Shown here in pieces: positions 7,696-16,712 of a stretch of DNA of 64,000 bases. The DNA is from Sphingopyxis sp. LK2115 (lineage in GTDB: Bacteria; Pseudomonadota; Alphaproteobacteria; Sphingomonadales; Sphingomonadaceae). Under the pieces are notes generated by a model. It was not told the DNA's origin. It saw only the letters and a list, made by a program, of their open reading frames with translations, and ran no database searches. Each line of letters begins with the position of its first letter. Positions within the stretch are counted from its first letter, which is position 1. The stretch covers positions 1 to 64,000 of the forward strand of contig NZ_JABWGQ010000017.1 of the NCBI RefSeq assembly GCF_014595975.1, written 5' to 3'. The position numbers were made by a program, and so were the translations under genes.

Positions 7696-9624
7696 ATGAC
7701 CGACCGTCCGCATACGCCGCTGCTCGACACGGTGGATGTCCCCGCCGACCTCCGCAAGCTGAAGCCCGAAGATCTCCGCCAGTTCGCCGACGAGCTGCGC
7801 GCGGAGATGATTTCCGCCGTCGGCACCACGGGCGGGCACCTGGGCTCCGGCCTTGGCGTCGTCGAGCTGACCACCGCGATCCACTATGTTTTCGACACCC
7901 CGCGCGACAAGCTGGTGTGGGACGTCGGCCACCAATGTTATCCGCACAAGATCATCACCGGGCGCCGCGACCGGATTCGCACGCTGCGGCAAGGCGGCGG
8001 GCTGTCGGGCTTCACCAAGCGCAGCGAGAGCGAATATGACCCGTTCGGCGCGGCGCATTCGTCGACGTCGATCAGTGCGGCGCTGGGCTTTGCCATCGCC
8101 AACAAGCTGAACGACCAGCCCGGCCGCGCGATCGCGGTCATCGGCGACGGGTCGATGTCGGCGGGCATGGCCTATGAGGCGATGAACAACGCCAAACAGG
8201 CGGGCAACCGCCTGATCGTCATTTTGAACGACAATGACATGTCGATCGCACCGCCCGTTGGCGGGCTTTCGGCCTATCTTGCCAAGCTGGTGTCGTCGCG
8301 CCCGTTCCTCGAGCTGCGCGAGATTGCGCGGCGCTTTGCGCGCAAGCTGCCCGAACCGCTGCACAAGGCGGCAAAAAGAACCGACGAATATGCCCGCGGC
8401 ATGGCGATGGGCGGCACCTTGTTCGAGGAGTTGGGATTCTACTATGTTGGGCCGATCGACGGGCATAATCTCGACCATCTGATTCCCGTGCTCGAAAATG
8501 TCCGCGACAGCGAACATGGCCCGGTGCTGATCCACGCGGTGACCAAGAAGGGCAAGGGTTACCCCCCCGCCGAAGCCGCCGCCGACAAATATCACGGGGT
8601 CCAGAAGTTCGACGTCATCACCGGCGAACAGGCAAAAGCGCCGCCGGGACCGCCCGCCTATCAGAATGTCTTTGGCGAAACGCTCGCAAAGCTTGCCGAA
8701 ACCGACAAGCGTATCGTCGCGATCACCGCCGCGATGCCGTCGGGCACCGGCGTCGACAAGTTCGCCAAGGCGCATCCCGACCGCGCGTTCGACGTGGGCA
8801 TCGCCGAACAGCATGCGGTGACCTTTGCCGCGGGGCTGGCGGCGCAGGGGATGCGGCCGTTCGCCGCCATATATTCGACCTTCCTCCAGCGCGCCTATGA
8901 CCAGGTCGTCCACGATGTCGCGATCCAGAATCTGCCCGTGCGTTTCGCCATCGACCGCGCGGGGCTGGTCGGCGCCGACGGGTCGACGCACGCGGGCTCG
9001 TTCGACATCACCTATCTTGCGACCCTGCCCAACATGGTGGTGATGGCGGCGGCCGACGAGGCCGAGCTGGTCCATATGACCTATACCGCCGCCGAACATG
9101 ACGATGGCCCGATCGCCTTCCGCTATCCGCGCGGCAATGGCACCGGGGTTGCCTTGCCCGATGTTCCGGTGAAGCTGGAGATCGGCAAGGGCCGTATCGT
9201 GCGCGAAGGCAAGACGGTAGCGATCCTGTCGCTCGGCACGCGATTGGCGGAGGCGCTCAAGGCCGCCGACACTTTGGAAGCGCGCGGGCTGTCCACCAGC
9301 GTCGTCGACCTGCGTTTCGCCAAGCCGCTCGACGTGGAACTGATCCGCCGCACCCTTGCGAACCACGAGGTGTGCGTGACGATCGAGGAAGGCAGCATCG
9401 GCGGGCTAGGCGCGCATGTGCTGACCCTGGCGAGCGACGAAGGGCTGATCGACGCGGGGCTGAAACTGCGCACGATGCGCCTGCCCGATGTGTTTCAGGA
9501 CCAGGACAAGCCCGAATTGCAATATGACGCCGCGGGTCTCAACGCCCCGCAGATCGTCGATTGCGTGCTGAAGGCGCTGCGCCACAACAGCGCGGGGGTC
9601 GAGGAAGCGGGCGCGCGGGCGTGA
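7696..9624 (+). CDS. dxs: 1-deoxy-D-xylulose-5-phosphate synthase
   Basis: A 642-residue thiamine-diphosphate enzyme that condenses pyruvate with glyceraldehyde 3-phosphate, the first step of the MEP isoprenoid pathway. Visible are [26 protein letters not shown], the ThDP/Mg motif [17 protein letters not shown] (about 151 onwards), and the transketolase-like centre with [15 protein letters not shown]. The C-terminal domain ([13 protein letters not shown]) is complete. The start at 7696 ([16 protein letters not shown]) gives the family length; the longer in-frame extension to 7591 overlaps the preceding gene. It is followed, convergently, by a thioesterase gene. Confidence 0.97.
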   Translation: MTDRPHTPLLDTVDVPADLRKLKPEDLRQFADELRAEMISAVGTTGGHLGSGLGVVELTTAIHYVFDTPRDKLVWDVGHQCYPHKIITGRRDRIRTLRQGGGLSGFTKRSESEYDPFGAAHSSTSISAALGFAIANKLNDQPGRAIAVIGDGSMSAGMAYEAMNNAKQAGNRLIVILNDNDMSIAPPVGGLSAYLAKLVSSRPFLELREIARRFARKLPEPLHKAAKRTDEYARGMAMGGTLFEELGFYYVGPIDGHNLDHLIPVLENVRDSEHGPVLIHAVTKKGKGYPPAEAAADKYHGVQKFDVITGEQAKAPPGPPAYQNVFGETLAKLAETDKRIVAITAAMPSGTGVDKFAKAHPDRAFDVGIAEQHAVTFAAGLAAQGMRPFAAIYSTFLQRAYDQVVHDVAIQNLPVRFAIDRAGLVGADGSTHAGSFDITYLATLPNMVVMAAADEAELVHMTYTAAEHDDGPIAFRYPRGNGTGVALPDVPVKLEIGKGRIVREGKTVAILSLGTRLAEALKAADTLEARGLSTSVVDLRFAKPLDVELIRRTLANHEVCVTIEEGSIGGLGAHVLTLASDEGLIDAGLKLRTMRLPDVFQDQDKPELQYDAAGLNAPQIVDCVLKALRHNSAGVEEAGARA

Positions 9625-9654
9625 ACGGCTGAAATGGGGCGGCCTGCGGGCGGA

Positions 9655-10089
9655 TCACCCCACGGGCACGATCGTCGCCTGCGCGATCGCGCAGCGGCGC
9701 GGTTCTTCGCCATCGCTTTCGGCCCAGACGTCGGCGCGCACGATCGCCTGGCGCTTGCCCGCCTTGATCACGCTGCCTTTCGCGCGCAGGTGGCTGCCCT
9801 TCGCGGGGGCGAGAAAGTTGATCGTATAGCTGCCGGTGACGACGTCGCCGATCACGCTCGACGCCGCCCAGGCGCAGGCATTGTCGGCCATCAGCCCGAC
9901 GATCGCGCCATGGGCATAGCCGTGATGCTGGGTCATGTCGGGGCGCAGCGCGAGCAAAAGTTCGGCCTCGCCCTCGAAACAGCGGATCGGTTCGACGCCC
10001 AGAAAGGCGGTGAAGCCCGAGGCATCGACCGCGACGCTTTTCATATAGGCGACGGCTTCGTCGTTGCTGGCAAAGCGCTGTCCACGCAT
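9655..10089 (-). CDS. PaaI-type hotdog-fold thioesterase
   Basis: A 144-residue single hotdog-domain protein of the PaaI/YbgC-like acyl-CoA thioesterase group. The core HHGYAHGAIVGLMADNACAWA carries the His-Gly-Gly/Ala turn and the acidic residue on the central helix; GSYTINFLAPAKG is the typical following strand. It probably hydrolyses an aryl or acyl-CoA, but the substrate cannot be read from sequence. It is divergent from an HxlR regulator gene 79 bases away, with an operator-like dyad 17 bases before its ATG, so it is likely that regulator's target. Confidence 0.85.
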   Translation of the reverse strand: MRGQRFASNDEAVAYMKSVAVDASGFTAFLGVEPIRCFEGEAELLLALRPDMTQHHGYAHGAIVGLMADNACAWAASSVIGDVVTGSYTINFLAPAKGSHLRAKGSVIKAGKRQAIVRADVWAESDGEEPRRCAIAQATIVPVG

Positions 10090-10105
10090 GGGGAGAATCC
10101 TGTTT

Positions 10106-10122
10106 AGTCTGGATTGCAGACC
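10106..10122. promoter_or_regulatory. Operator-like dyad 1 (thioesterase side)
   Basis: AGTCT-GGATTGC-AGACC is an inverted repeat with one mismatch in the outer base. It lies 17 bases upstream of the thioesterase start and shares the AGTCTGGATT core with the second site, read on the opposite strand. Confidence 0.6.
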
Positions 10123-10150
10123 TTATCGCCGCTTGCGTGCGGCGGCGTCA

Positions 10151-10167
10151 AGTCTTAAATCCAGACT
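10151..10167. promoter_or_regulatory. Operator-like dyad 2 (at the HxlR start codon)
   Basis: AGTCT-TAAATCC-AGACT is a perfect five-pair inverted repeat ending one base before the hxlR-type ATG. Its complement reads AGTCTGGATTTAAGACT, matching site 1. Binding here would block the ribosome-binding region or transcription start of the regulator, which suggests autorepression. Confidence 0.65.
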
Positions 10168-10168
10168 T

Positions 10169-10528
10169 ATGAGGGATTATGTGGCCTCGCGTTCGCCCTG
10201 CGCCGTCGGCCGTGCCTCGCGGCTGCTCGGCGACCGCTGGGTGCTGCTGATCCTGCGCGAAGCGTTTCTGGGCTTCGACCGCTTCGAGGATTTCATCGAA
10301 CGGCTGGACATTTCGCGCGCCGCGCTGACCTCGCGGCTCGGCTGGATGGTCGCGGCGGGGGTGATGGAGCGGGTGCCGCCGGACGGCAAGCGCGCCGCCT
10401 ATCGCCTGACCGACGCGGGGCAGGCGCTGCGCCCCACCTATGACGCGATCAAGGCGTGGGGCGATGCATGGCTGCCGCGCGTGCCGAAAGAAAATGGCCC
10501 GGACGATGCCGGGCCGGGACCTTGTTGA
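10169..10528 (+). CDS. HxlR-family winged-helix transcriptional regulator
   Basis: A 119-residue regulator with the HxlR signature: an N-terminal cysteine (Cys11 in SPCAVGRASRLLGDRWVLLIL), FDRFEDFIERLDISRAALTSRLG as the recognition region, and a wing near DGKRAAYRLTDAG. HxlR proteins bind as dimers, and many sense electrophiles or disulfide stress through the conserved Cys. The start at 10169 gives the standard N-terminus; there is no Shine-Dalgarno sequence because a perfect dyad occupies that place. It faces away from the thioesterase gene and likely controls it and itself. Confidence 0.9.
   Translation: MRDYVASRSPCAVGRASRLLGDRWVLLILREAFLGFDRFEDFIERLDISRAALTSRLGWMVAAGVMERVPPDGKRAAYRLTDAGQALRPTYDAIKAWGDAWLPRVPKENGPDDAGPGPC
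10486..10515 (-). terminator. Possible terminator for the minus-strand purE-to-DUF3035 block
   Basis: On the minus strand GGCCCGG, a six-base loop and CCGGGCC are followed by ATTTTCTTTC. It sits 28 bases past the DUF3035 stop and overlaps the end of the convergent HxlR gene. The U-tract is imperfect. Confidence 0.45.
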
Positions 10529-10543
10529 TCTGAAAACGCTGGC

Positions 10544-10963
10544 TTAAGCGCCCGGAATCGCCGCCTGCGCGTCGCGGCCGTCGCCTTCGGGCGCGGCCAG
10601 GATATCGCGGACGACCAGTCCCTTGTCGACGACCTGCGTTTCGGGGCTGCCGACCTGGCTGCGGATGCCGGGGTCCGCGCGCGCGCCGTCGGCGCTGCCG
10701 ATGATCTGCGCCTCGCTTGCGCTGCGTGCCGAGGGGCCGCCGAAGAGCGCGCGCAGCGTCTGTTCGGCGGTCGATTCGCCGCCGGGGCGCGCGGTGCCGG
10801 GCGCGGGCGGGGTGAGCGCGAAATCGGGCGGCACGACGAGCGGCGCCTGACGCGACACCATCATCTCGTCGGGACGGTCGCGGCTGAACAGGCTGTTCGA
10901 CCCGCAGGCCGACAGGGTGGTGGCGACGATCGAGGCGGCCAGGATGGCGGTGGTCCGGTTCAC
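10544..10963 (-). CDS. DUF3035 lipoprotein
   Basis: A 139-residue predicted lipoprotein: signal peptide with lipobox LSAC (Cys20), then a Pro/Gly-rich, probably unfolded chain. The segment VSRQAPLVVPPDFALTPP is typical of DUF3035. Function is not established. The start codon is GTG at 10963, preceded by GGAG. It is the last gene of the block after lspA, 25 bases downstream. Since lspA encodes the peptidase that matures lipoproteins, the adjacency is suggestive but common in this class. Confidence 0.82.
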   Translation of the reverse strand: MNRTTAILAASIVATTLSACGSNSLFSRDRPDEMMVSRQAPLVVPPDFALTPPAPGTARPGGESTAEQTLRALFGGPSARSASEAQIIGSADGARADPGIRSQVGSPETQVVDKGLVVRDILAAPEGDGRDAQAAIPGA

Positions 10964-10988
10964 GACAATATTCTCCTATGCGCCCCGT

Positions 10989-11510
10989 TTACTCGGCTGA
11001 CGGTTTCGCGTCCGCTTGGCCCGCCTTTTCGCCCAAGAGCAGCGCGCGCGCAACCAGCAAAAGCACGCCGAGCGTGATGCACGCGTCGGCGACGTTGAAG
11101 ATCATGAAGGGGCGGAAATCGCCGATATGCAGGTCGGCGAAGTCGACGACATAGCCAAAGCGCACGCGGTCGACGATATTGCCGATCGCGCCGCCGAGGA
11201 TCATCGCGAGCGCGACGACGTCACCCTTCGCCTGTTCGCGCGTCATCCAGAAGGCGACCGCGGCGGCAACCAGCCCCGTCACCGCAACGAGCGTCCAGCG
11301 CGTCGTGTCGGTGCAGCTGGCGAACATCGACAGCGAAATGCCGCAATTTTCGGCCCAGCGCAGATCGAAGAAGCTGGTGATCTCGATGACCCCCTTGGGC
11401 TCGAGCGACAGCGGGACGGTGATGACCCATTTGGTCAGCTGATCGAGAAGGAAGGCGGCCGCGGCAAACATCAGGCCGAAGCGCAGGTGGGGGGAACGGG
11501 CGCTGCTCAT
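10989..11510 (-). CDS. lspA: Lipoprotein signal peptidase (signal peptidase II)
   Basis: A 173-residue inner-membrane aspartic protease with four helices that cuts prolipoprotein signal peptides before the lipid-modified Cys. The two catalytic Asp motifs are visible as GNIVDRVRFGYVVDF and FNVADACITLG. FLLDQLTKWV and the ENCGISLSM segment (family usually NxGxAFS) are also present. The start at 11510 overlaps the ileS stop (ATGA); a longer frame to 11594 lies inside ileS and was rejected. The ileS-lspA pairing is widely conserved. The C-terminal tail after the last helix is short and Lys/Ala-rich. Confidence 0.95.
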   Translation of the reverse strand: MSSARSPHLRFGLMFAAAAFLLDQLTKWVITVPLSLEPKGVIEITSFFDLRWAENCGISLSMFASCTDTTRWTLVAVTGLVAAAVAFWMTREQAKGDVVALAMILGGAIGNIVDRVRFGYVVDFADLHIGDFRPFMIFNVADACITLGVLLLVARALLLGEKAGQADAKPSAE

Positions 11511-14464
11511 CCCGCCCCCAATACCGTTTCGCAGCGATTGCACAAGGCGCCGTCGGCGGCGACTTCGGGCAGATGGCGCCAGCAGCGGCCGCATTTGTGG
11601 TTTTCGGTGGGTTTGATCGAGATACCCTCATGTCCCGGAACCCGATGGACGGCGCCCGAAATGAAGGTTTCTGCCAGATAGGCGGGGTCGAAATCGCGCA
11701 GGACGGTCTCAAGATCGCTCATCATGACCTCGGCTTCGAGGCTGGAGCGCACGACCTTTTCGCGACGTAGAGGCTCGATCGCTTCGGTGACCTTGCCACG
11801 CAGTTCGCGCAGTTCGCTATTCCGAAGAACGAGTTCCTTGTCATGCTCAAAGGACGGCAACACAGGCCATTCCAGCAGATGCACGCTGCCCGCTTGCGGA
11901 TAGCGCGTGCCCCACACTTCTTCGCTGGTAAACACCAGCACCGGCGCCGCATAGCGCACCAGCGCGTGGAACAGCACATCGAGCAGGCTGCGGTATGCGC
12001 GGCGGGTTTCGGTGCCGATCGGCACGGCGGGGCCGATGTCGCAGTAGAGGACGTCCTTGCGGATGTCGAAATAGAAGGCCGACAGATCCTCGTTGCAGAA
12101 GTCCGAGAGCAAGCGCGTGTAGCTGTTGAAGTCGAAATCGTCGACTGCGCGCACCAGCTTGCCATCGAGGTCGGCGAGCAGGCTGAGCATATAGCGTTCG
12201 AGTTCGGGCATCGCCGCCACGTCGGTGATGCGCTCCGCCTCGGTAAAACCGTCGAGCGCGCCGAGCAGGTAGCGGAAGGTGTTGCGGAGCTTGCGATACT
12301 GGTCGGCGACGCCGGCAAGGATTTCCTTGCCGATGCGGTGGTCCTCGGTGAAGTCGACCGACAACGCCCACAGGCGGAGGATGTCGGCGCCATAATCGCG
12401 CATCAGGTCCATCGGGCTGATCGTGTTGCCCAAGGACTTGGACATTTTCAGGCCCTTGGCGTCCATCGTGAAGCCGTGCGTCAGCACCGCCTTGTACGGC
12501 GCCTGCCCGCGCGTGCCACAGGATTCCAGCAGCGACGACTGGAACCAGCCGCGATGCTGGTCGCTGCCCTCCAGATAGAGGTCGGCGCTGTGGGTGCCGC
12601 CGTCGTGACGGACGAGCGCGGGCCATTTGCCGCTTTCGAGCACGAAGGCGTGGGTGCAGCCCGAATCGAACCAGACGTCGAGAATGTCGGTGATGCGCTC
12701 ATAATCGGCGGCGTTATATGCGTCGCCCAGATATTCCTGCGCGCGCGCGTCGTTCCACGCGTCGACGCCGCCCTCGCGGACGGCCGCGACGATGCGGTCG
12801 TTGACTTGCGGGTCGTTCAGATAATGGCCGGTCTTGCGGTCGACGAACAAAGTGATCGGCACGCCCCACGCGCGCTGGCGGCTCAGCACCCAGTCGGGGC
12901 GCCCCTCAACCATGCTGCCGATGCGGTTGCGGCCCTTGGCCGGGACGAAACGCGTGTTCTCGATCGCCTGCATCGCCGCCTGGCGCAGCGTCGGGGCGTC
13001 GCAAAGGCCTTCCTCGGCAGGGTTGATCGCGCCGCCTTCGCCTTCCCAGCGCTTTTCGCCGCGCGACTTGGGCTCGATATGGGTCATCACCTTGTCCATC
13101 GGCACGAACCATTGCGGCGTGCAGCGATAGATGACCTTCGCCTTTGAACGCCAGCTGTGCGGATAGCTGTGCGGATAATCGGCACTGGCGGCGAGCAGCG
13201 CGCCTGCTTCGCGAAGGTCGGTGCAGATCGGCCCGTCAGGGGCGTTGAACCTGGGGTTGATCACCGATCCCTGACCGCCCAGCCAGCCCCAGTCATCGCG
13301 ATATTTGCCGTCGCTTGTCACCGCGAACACGGGGTCGATGCCGTTCGCCTTGCACAGGTCGAAATCATCCTCGCCATGATCGGGCGCCATATGGACAAGC
13401 CCGGTGCCGCTGTCGGTGGTCACGAAATCGCCCGCGAGGAAGGGGCGCGGCCGCGCAAAGAAGCCGCCGAGCGCGTGCATCGGGTGGCGGGCGATGGTCC
13501 CGGCGAGGTCGGAGCCTTTGAATTGCTTTTTTACAAGAAGCGATGCGCCAGTTCGCTTCTCAAATTCGTCGATCAAATCAACTGCGACAACGACATGACC
13601 TCGTTCACGAATTACCGCATCTTCAGGGATGTCATCCCCCGGAGCCAGCCAAACCGCTCTCCCCGTGATGTATCCGCACAGCGCATACTCAATCTCCGGC
13701 CCATAGGCCAAAGCCTGGTTCACCGGGATCGTCCACGGCGTCGTCGTCCAGATCACCGCATGCGCGCCGACCAGCTCGGCGATCGGGCTCTCGACAATCT
13801 CGAACGCCACGTCGATCTGGGTCGAGACGATATCCTCATATTCGATCTCGGCCTCGGCGAGCGCGGTCTTTTCGACCGGCGACCACATCACCGGCTTGGC
13901 ACCGCGATAGAGCATATCGTTCGCGGCGAATTTGAGCAGCTCGCGCACGATGGTGGCTTCGGCCTCATAATCCATCGTGAGGTAAGGATGGTCCCAGTCG
14001 CCGCCGATGCCGAGGCGCTTCAGCTGTTCCCTTTGGGTGTCGACCCAATGCTGCGCATAGGCGCGGCATTCGGCGCGGAACTCCTCGACCGGAACCTCGT
14101 CCTTGTTCAGCTTTTTCTTGCGATATTGCTCCTCGACCTTCCACTCGATCGGCAGGCCGTGGCAGTCCCAGCCGGGGACATAGGGCGCGTCCTTGCCCCT
14201 CAGCGTCTGGGTGCGAACGACCATGTCCTTGAGGATATGGTTGAGCGCATGGCCGATGTGCATGTCGCCATTGGCATAGGGCGGGCCATCGTGGAGGATG
14301 AACTGCTCGCGGCCCTTGCGGCTTTCGCGAATCTGGCCCTCGATATTGCTCTCGGTCCATTTGGCGAGAATCAACGGCTCCTTCTGCGGCAGGCCGGCCT
14401 TCATCGGAAAGTCGGTCCTGGGCAGAAAGACGGTGTCGCGGTAGTCGGGTGCAGTGTCGCTCAT
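11507..14464 (-). CDS. ileS: Isoleucyl-tRNA synthetase
   Basis: A 985-residue class I aminoacyl-tRNA synthetase charging tRNA-Ile. The HIGH-type motif appears in PYANGDMHIGHALNHIL near residue 58 and KMSKS in LKMSKSLGNTISP. A CP1 editing region lies between them (WTTTPWTIPVNQALAYGP). The C-terminal zinc knuckle is CGRCWRHLPEVA with CNRC, as in bacterial type 1 IleRS. The start at 14464 (MSDTAPDYRDTVFLP) gives the family N-terminus. It overlaps lspA by four bases. The gap to ribF holds an inverted repeat. Confidence 0.97.
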   Translation of the reverse strand: MSDTAPDYRDTVFLPRTDFPMKAGLPQKEPLILAKWTESNIEGQIRESRKGREQFILHDGPPYANGDMHIGHALNHILKDMVVRTQTLRGKDAPYVPGWDCHGLPIEWKVEEQYRKKKLNKDEVPVEEFRAECRAYAQHWVDTQREQLKRLGIGGDWDHPYLTMDYEAEATIVRELLKFAANDMLYRGAKPVMWSPVEKTALAEAEIEYEDIVSTQIDVAFEIVESPIAELVGAHAVIWTTTPWTIPVNQALAYGPEIEYALCGYITGRAVWLAPGDDIPEDAVIRERGHVVVAVDLIDEFEKRTGASLLVKKQFKGSDLAGTIARHPMHALGGFFARPRPFLAGDFVTTDSGTGLVHMAPDHGEDDFDLCKANGIDPVFAVTSDGKYRDDWGWLGGQGSVINPRFNAPDGPICTDLREAGALLAASADYPHSYPHSWRSKAKVIYRCTPQWFVPMDKVMTHIEPKSRGEKRWEGEGGAINPAEEGLCDAPTLRQAAMQAIENTRFVPAKGRNRIGSMVEGRPDWVLSRQRAWGVPITLFVDRKTGHYLNDPQVNDRIVAAVREGGVDAWNDARAQEYLGDAYNAADYERITDILDVWFDSGCTHAFVLESGKWPALVRHDGGTHSADLYLEGSDQHRGWFQSSLLESCGTRGQAPYKAVLTHGFTMDAKGLKMSKSLGNTISPMDLMRDYGADILRLWALSVDFTEDHRIGKEILAGVADQYRKLRNTFRYLLGALDGFTEAERITDVAAMPELERYMLSLLADLDGKLVRAVDDFDFNSYTRLLSDFCNEDLSAFYFDIRKDVLYCDIGPAVPIGTETRRAYRSLLDVLFHALVRYAAPVLVFTSEEVWGTRYPQAGSVHLLEWPVLPSFEHDKELVLRNSELRELRGKVTEAIEPLRREKVVRSSLEAEVMMSDLETVLRDFDPAYLAETFISGAVHRVPGHEGISIKPTENHKCGRCWRHLPEVAADGALCNRCETVLGAG

Positions 14465-14520
14465 GGCCGGGGCGCTTAGCGCAGAATTGCGCGGGCGCAA
14501 ACCTTCGGATCACCCCCGAT

Positions 14521-14601
14521 CCCGTTCGCATCGAGCGAAGTCGCAATGCCTGTCGTCGGGATTCGGCTGCAGGTGTTTCGACTTCGCCCGGCACGAACGG
14601 G
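14521..14601. repeat. Large inverted repeat between ribF and ileS (second repeat class)
   Basis: Arms 14521-14543 (beginning CCCGTTCG and ending CGAAGTCG) and 14579-14601 are complementary over 23 bases with a few central mismatches, enclosing 35 bases. The right arm ends just before the ribF stop codon. Similar CGAAGTCG elements recur between genes in sphingomonads. There is no T tract. Confidence 0.65.
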
Positions 14602-14602
14602 T

Positions 14603-15532
14603 TTACAGGTCGCTCAACAACGCCTTCGCCGCGTCGCAATCCGCCGCAATCTGCGCCATCAGCGCGTCCATGTCGTCATACATGGCCTCGGGCCGGATAA
14701 AGGCGCGGAAGGCGACGTCGATTTCCTGTCCGTAAAGACTTTCCGCAAAGTCGAAGAAATGCGGTTCGAGCAACTCCTTCGGCGGATCGAAACTCGGGCG
14801 GATGCCGAGGTTCGCGGCGCCCTTCAGCACACGACCATCGGGAAGCTTTCCGGTGACGGCATAGATGCCGTAACGCGGACGAAGATAGGTGCCCATGTCG
14901 ATGTTCGCGGTCGGAAAGCCCAGCAGGCGGCCGTTCTTGTCGCCATGCTGAACCACCCCGCGCACGGTAAAGGGACGCGTGAGAAGGCGCGCGGCGGTCG
15001 CGCAGTCGCCCGCCTGGAGCGCCTCGCGGATCCGGCTCGACGAAATCACCTCATCGGCGTCGTCGACGGGCGCGACCATTTCGGTGAAGAAGCCGAGGCG
15101 GCGCGCATGGTCGGCGAGCGTGACGACATTGCCGCCGCGCCCCTTGCCAAAGACGAAGTCAGCGCCAGTGACGACCCCCGCTGCACCATAGCGGTCGAGC
15201 AGCAGGTCGACGATGAAATCATCCGCGCTCGTCGCGGCGAGCGCCGCGTCAAAGGGCAGGACAAGCATCGCGTCGGCGCCCGCCGCGGCGAACAGCTCCT
15301 GCCTCTGGTCGAGCGTGGTGAGCCGAAAAGGCGGGACGTCGGGTTTGAAGAAGCGCACGGGATGCGGATCGAAAGTCGCGACGATTGCCGGGCGGCCTTC
15401 GTCCGTCGCATGGCGCACCGCACGGCCGACGACCGCCTGGTGCCCGGCGTGAAATCCGTCGAAATTGCCAAGCGCGATGACGCCGCCGCGCAGGGGCGCT
15501 TCGATGCGATGATGGCCGTCAAGGCGGATCAT
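14603..15532 (-). CDS. ribF: Bifunctional riboflavin kinase / FAD synthetase
   Basis: A 309-residue enzyme. The N-terminal FAD-synthetase nucleotidyltransferase domain is shown by GGVIALGNFDGFHAGHQAVV and the ISSSRIREAL motif near 185. The C-terminal riboflavin-kinase domain is shown by GRLLGFPTANIDM and YGIYAV. It makes FMN and then FAD from riboflavin and ATP. Its start overlaps the M19 peptidase stop by four bases. It belongs to the purE-to-DUF3035 minus-strand block. Confidence 0.96.
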   Translation of the reverse strand: MIRLDGHHRIEAPLRGGVIALGNFDGFHAGHQAVVGRAVRHATDEGRPAIVATFDPHPVRFFKPDVPPFRLTTLDQRQELFAAAGADAMLVLPFDAALAATSADDFIVDLLLDRYGAAGVVTGADFVFGKGRGGNVVTLADHARRLGFFTEMVAPVDDADEVISSSRIREALQAGDCATAARLLTRPFTVRGVVQHGDKNGRLLGFPTANIDMGTYLRPRYGIYAVTGKLPDGRVLKGAANLGIRPSFDPPKELLEPHFFDFAESLYGQEIDVAFRAFIRPEAMYDDMDALMAQIAADCDAAKALLSDL

Positions 15533-16710
15533 GGCACCGAAGGCGTCAGCGGAACGAGGCCCGCTTTCAACACACGCACCGCATTGCCGCCCATCGCGGC
15601 GCGAATTTCGTCGTCGCTGAACCCCGCGTCAATCAACGCCTGCGTCACCTGCGCGAGCTGCGCGGTGTCGAAGCGCACGGTGGTGGCGCCGTCATAATCG
15701 CTGCCGAGCGCGACATGCTCGATGCCGACGAGATCGCGGACATGCTTCATCGCGCGCGCGATGCTGGCGGGTGAGGTATCGCACACCGCCGCGTCCCAAT
15801 ATCCGATGCCGATCAGCCCGCCGGTCGCCGCCACTCCTTTGATCTGTTCATCGGACAGGTTGCGGTTGACCTTGCACGTCGCCTGGACGCCGCCGTGGCT
15901 GGAGACGACGGGACGGCGCGCCATTTTGAGGATGTCCGTGACGCACGCGGCCGAGCAATGCGCAATGTCGACGACCATGCCCTTTGCTTCCATCGCGCTG
16001 ACGACCTGGCGCCCCAGCGGGGTAAGCCCGCCTTTTTTCAGGCCGTGCATCGAGCCTGCGAGATCATTGTCGAAAAAATGGGTCAGCCCCGCCATGCGGA
16101 AACCCGCGGCATACAGCCTGTCGAGGTTCGCGATGTCGCCTTTGAGATTGTGCAAACCCTCGATGCTCAGCATCGCGCCGGTCGTGCGCGACTTGCCGCG
16201 CCGCGCGGCGAGCAGCGCATCGACGTCGGCGGCGGTCGCGACGGGTTTCAGCGCACCATCAGAGGCCGCTGCCGCGCGGTGCAGCTTTTCGGCGTGCCAC
16301 AGCGAGCGTTCGAGCAGCGAACCCCACGTCCGCACCGGCTGGAGCTGCGCGATCACGAGACCGGTGATATTGTCGCTGTCGGCGCCGTTCGCGTCGTAAT
16401 TCTGCCCCTTCGGCGACTTGGTCGTGCTGGCAAGCACCTGCAGCGCGACATGGCCGTCCTGAAGCCGCGGCAGGTCCATATGCCCGCGCGTCGCGCGGTC
16501 GAGAATGTCGCGCTTCCACAGCAAGCTGTCGCTGTGCAGGTCGACGATCGTCAGCGTCCGGTGCAACGCCTGCGCGCGCGCCGACACCTGCGGCAGCGGC
16601 TTGCCGTCGATCCGATTGAGGTCGCGTTCGATCATCCCCGGCGCGAGCGTGAAAAAAGCGAGCGCGGCGAGTCCGACGAGGATCAAGAGGGCGATCAACC
16701 AGCGGCGCAT
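15529..16710 (-). CDS. M19 (renal dipeptidase family) metallopeptidase, membrane-anchored
   Basis: A 393-residue member of the M19 dinuclear zinc dipeptidases. An N-terminal hydrophobic helix (about 4-24, WLIALLILVGLAALAFF) probably anchors or exports it to the periplasm. Metal-site motifs are VDLHSDSLL near 58 (His and Asp), the bridging Glu in MLSIEGLHNL, DIAHCS, and the distal SSHGG. LGSDYDGATTVRFDT is the usual C-terminal signature. The start at 16710 is supported by AAGGAGATAG seven bases before ATG. It sits two bases after folA and overlaps ribF. The natural dipeptide or amide substrate is unknown. Confidence 0.92.
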   Translation of the reverse strand: MRRWLIALLILVGLAALAFFTLAPGMIERDLNRIDGKPLPQVSARAQALHRTLTIVDLHSDSLLWKRDILDRATRGHMDLPRLQDGHVALQVLASTTKSPKGQNYDANGADSDNITGLVIAQLQPVRTWGSLLERSLWHAEKLHRAAAASDGALKPVATAADVDALLAARRGKSRTTGAMLSIEGLHNLKGDIANLDRLYAAGFRMAGLTHFFDNDLAGSMHGLKKGGLTPLGRQVVSAMEAKGMVVDIAHCSAACVTDILKMARRPVVSSHGGVQATCKVNRNLSDEQIKGVAATGGLIGIGYWDAAVCDTSPASIARAMKHVRDLVGIEHVALGSDYDGATTVRFDTAQLAQVTQALIDAGFSDDEIRAAMGGNAVRVLKAGLVPLTPSVP

Positions 16711-16712
16711 CG

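Noticed and set aside
10496-10515. Hairpin as a terminator for the plus-strand HxlR gene
   Set aside because: It lies inside the coding end and is not followed by T residues on that strand; it fits the minus strand better.
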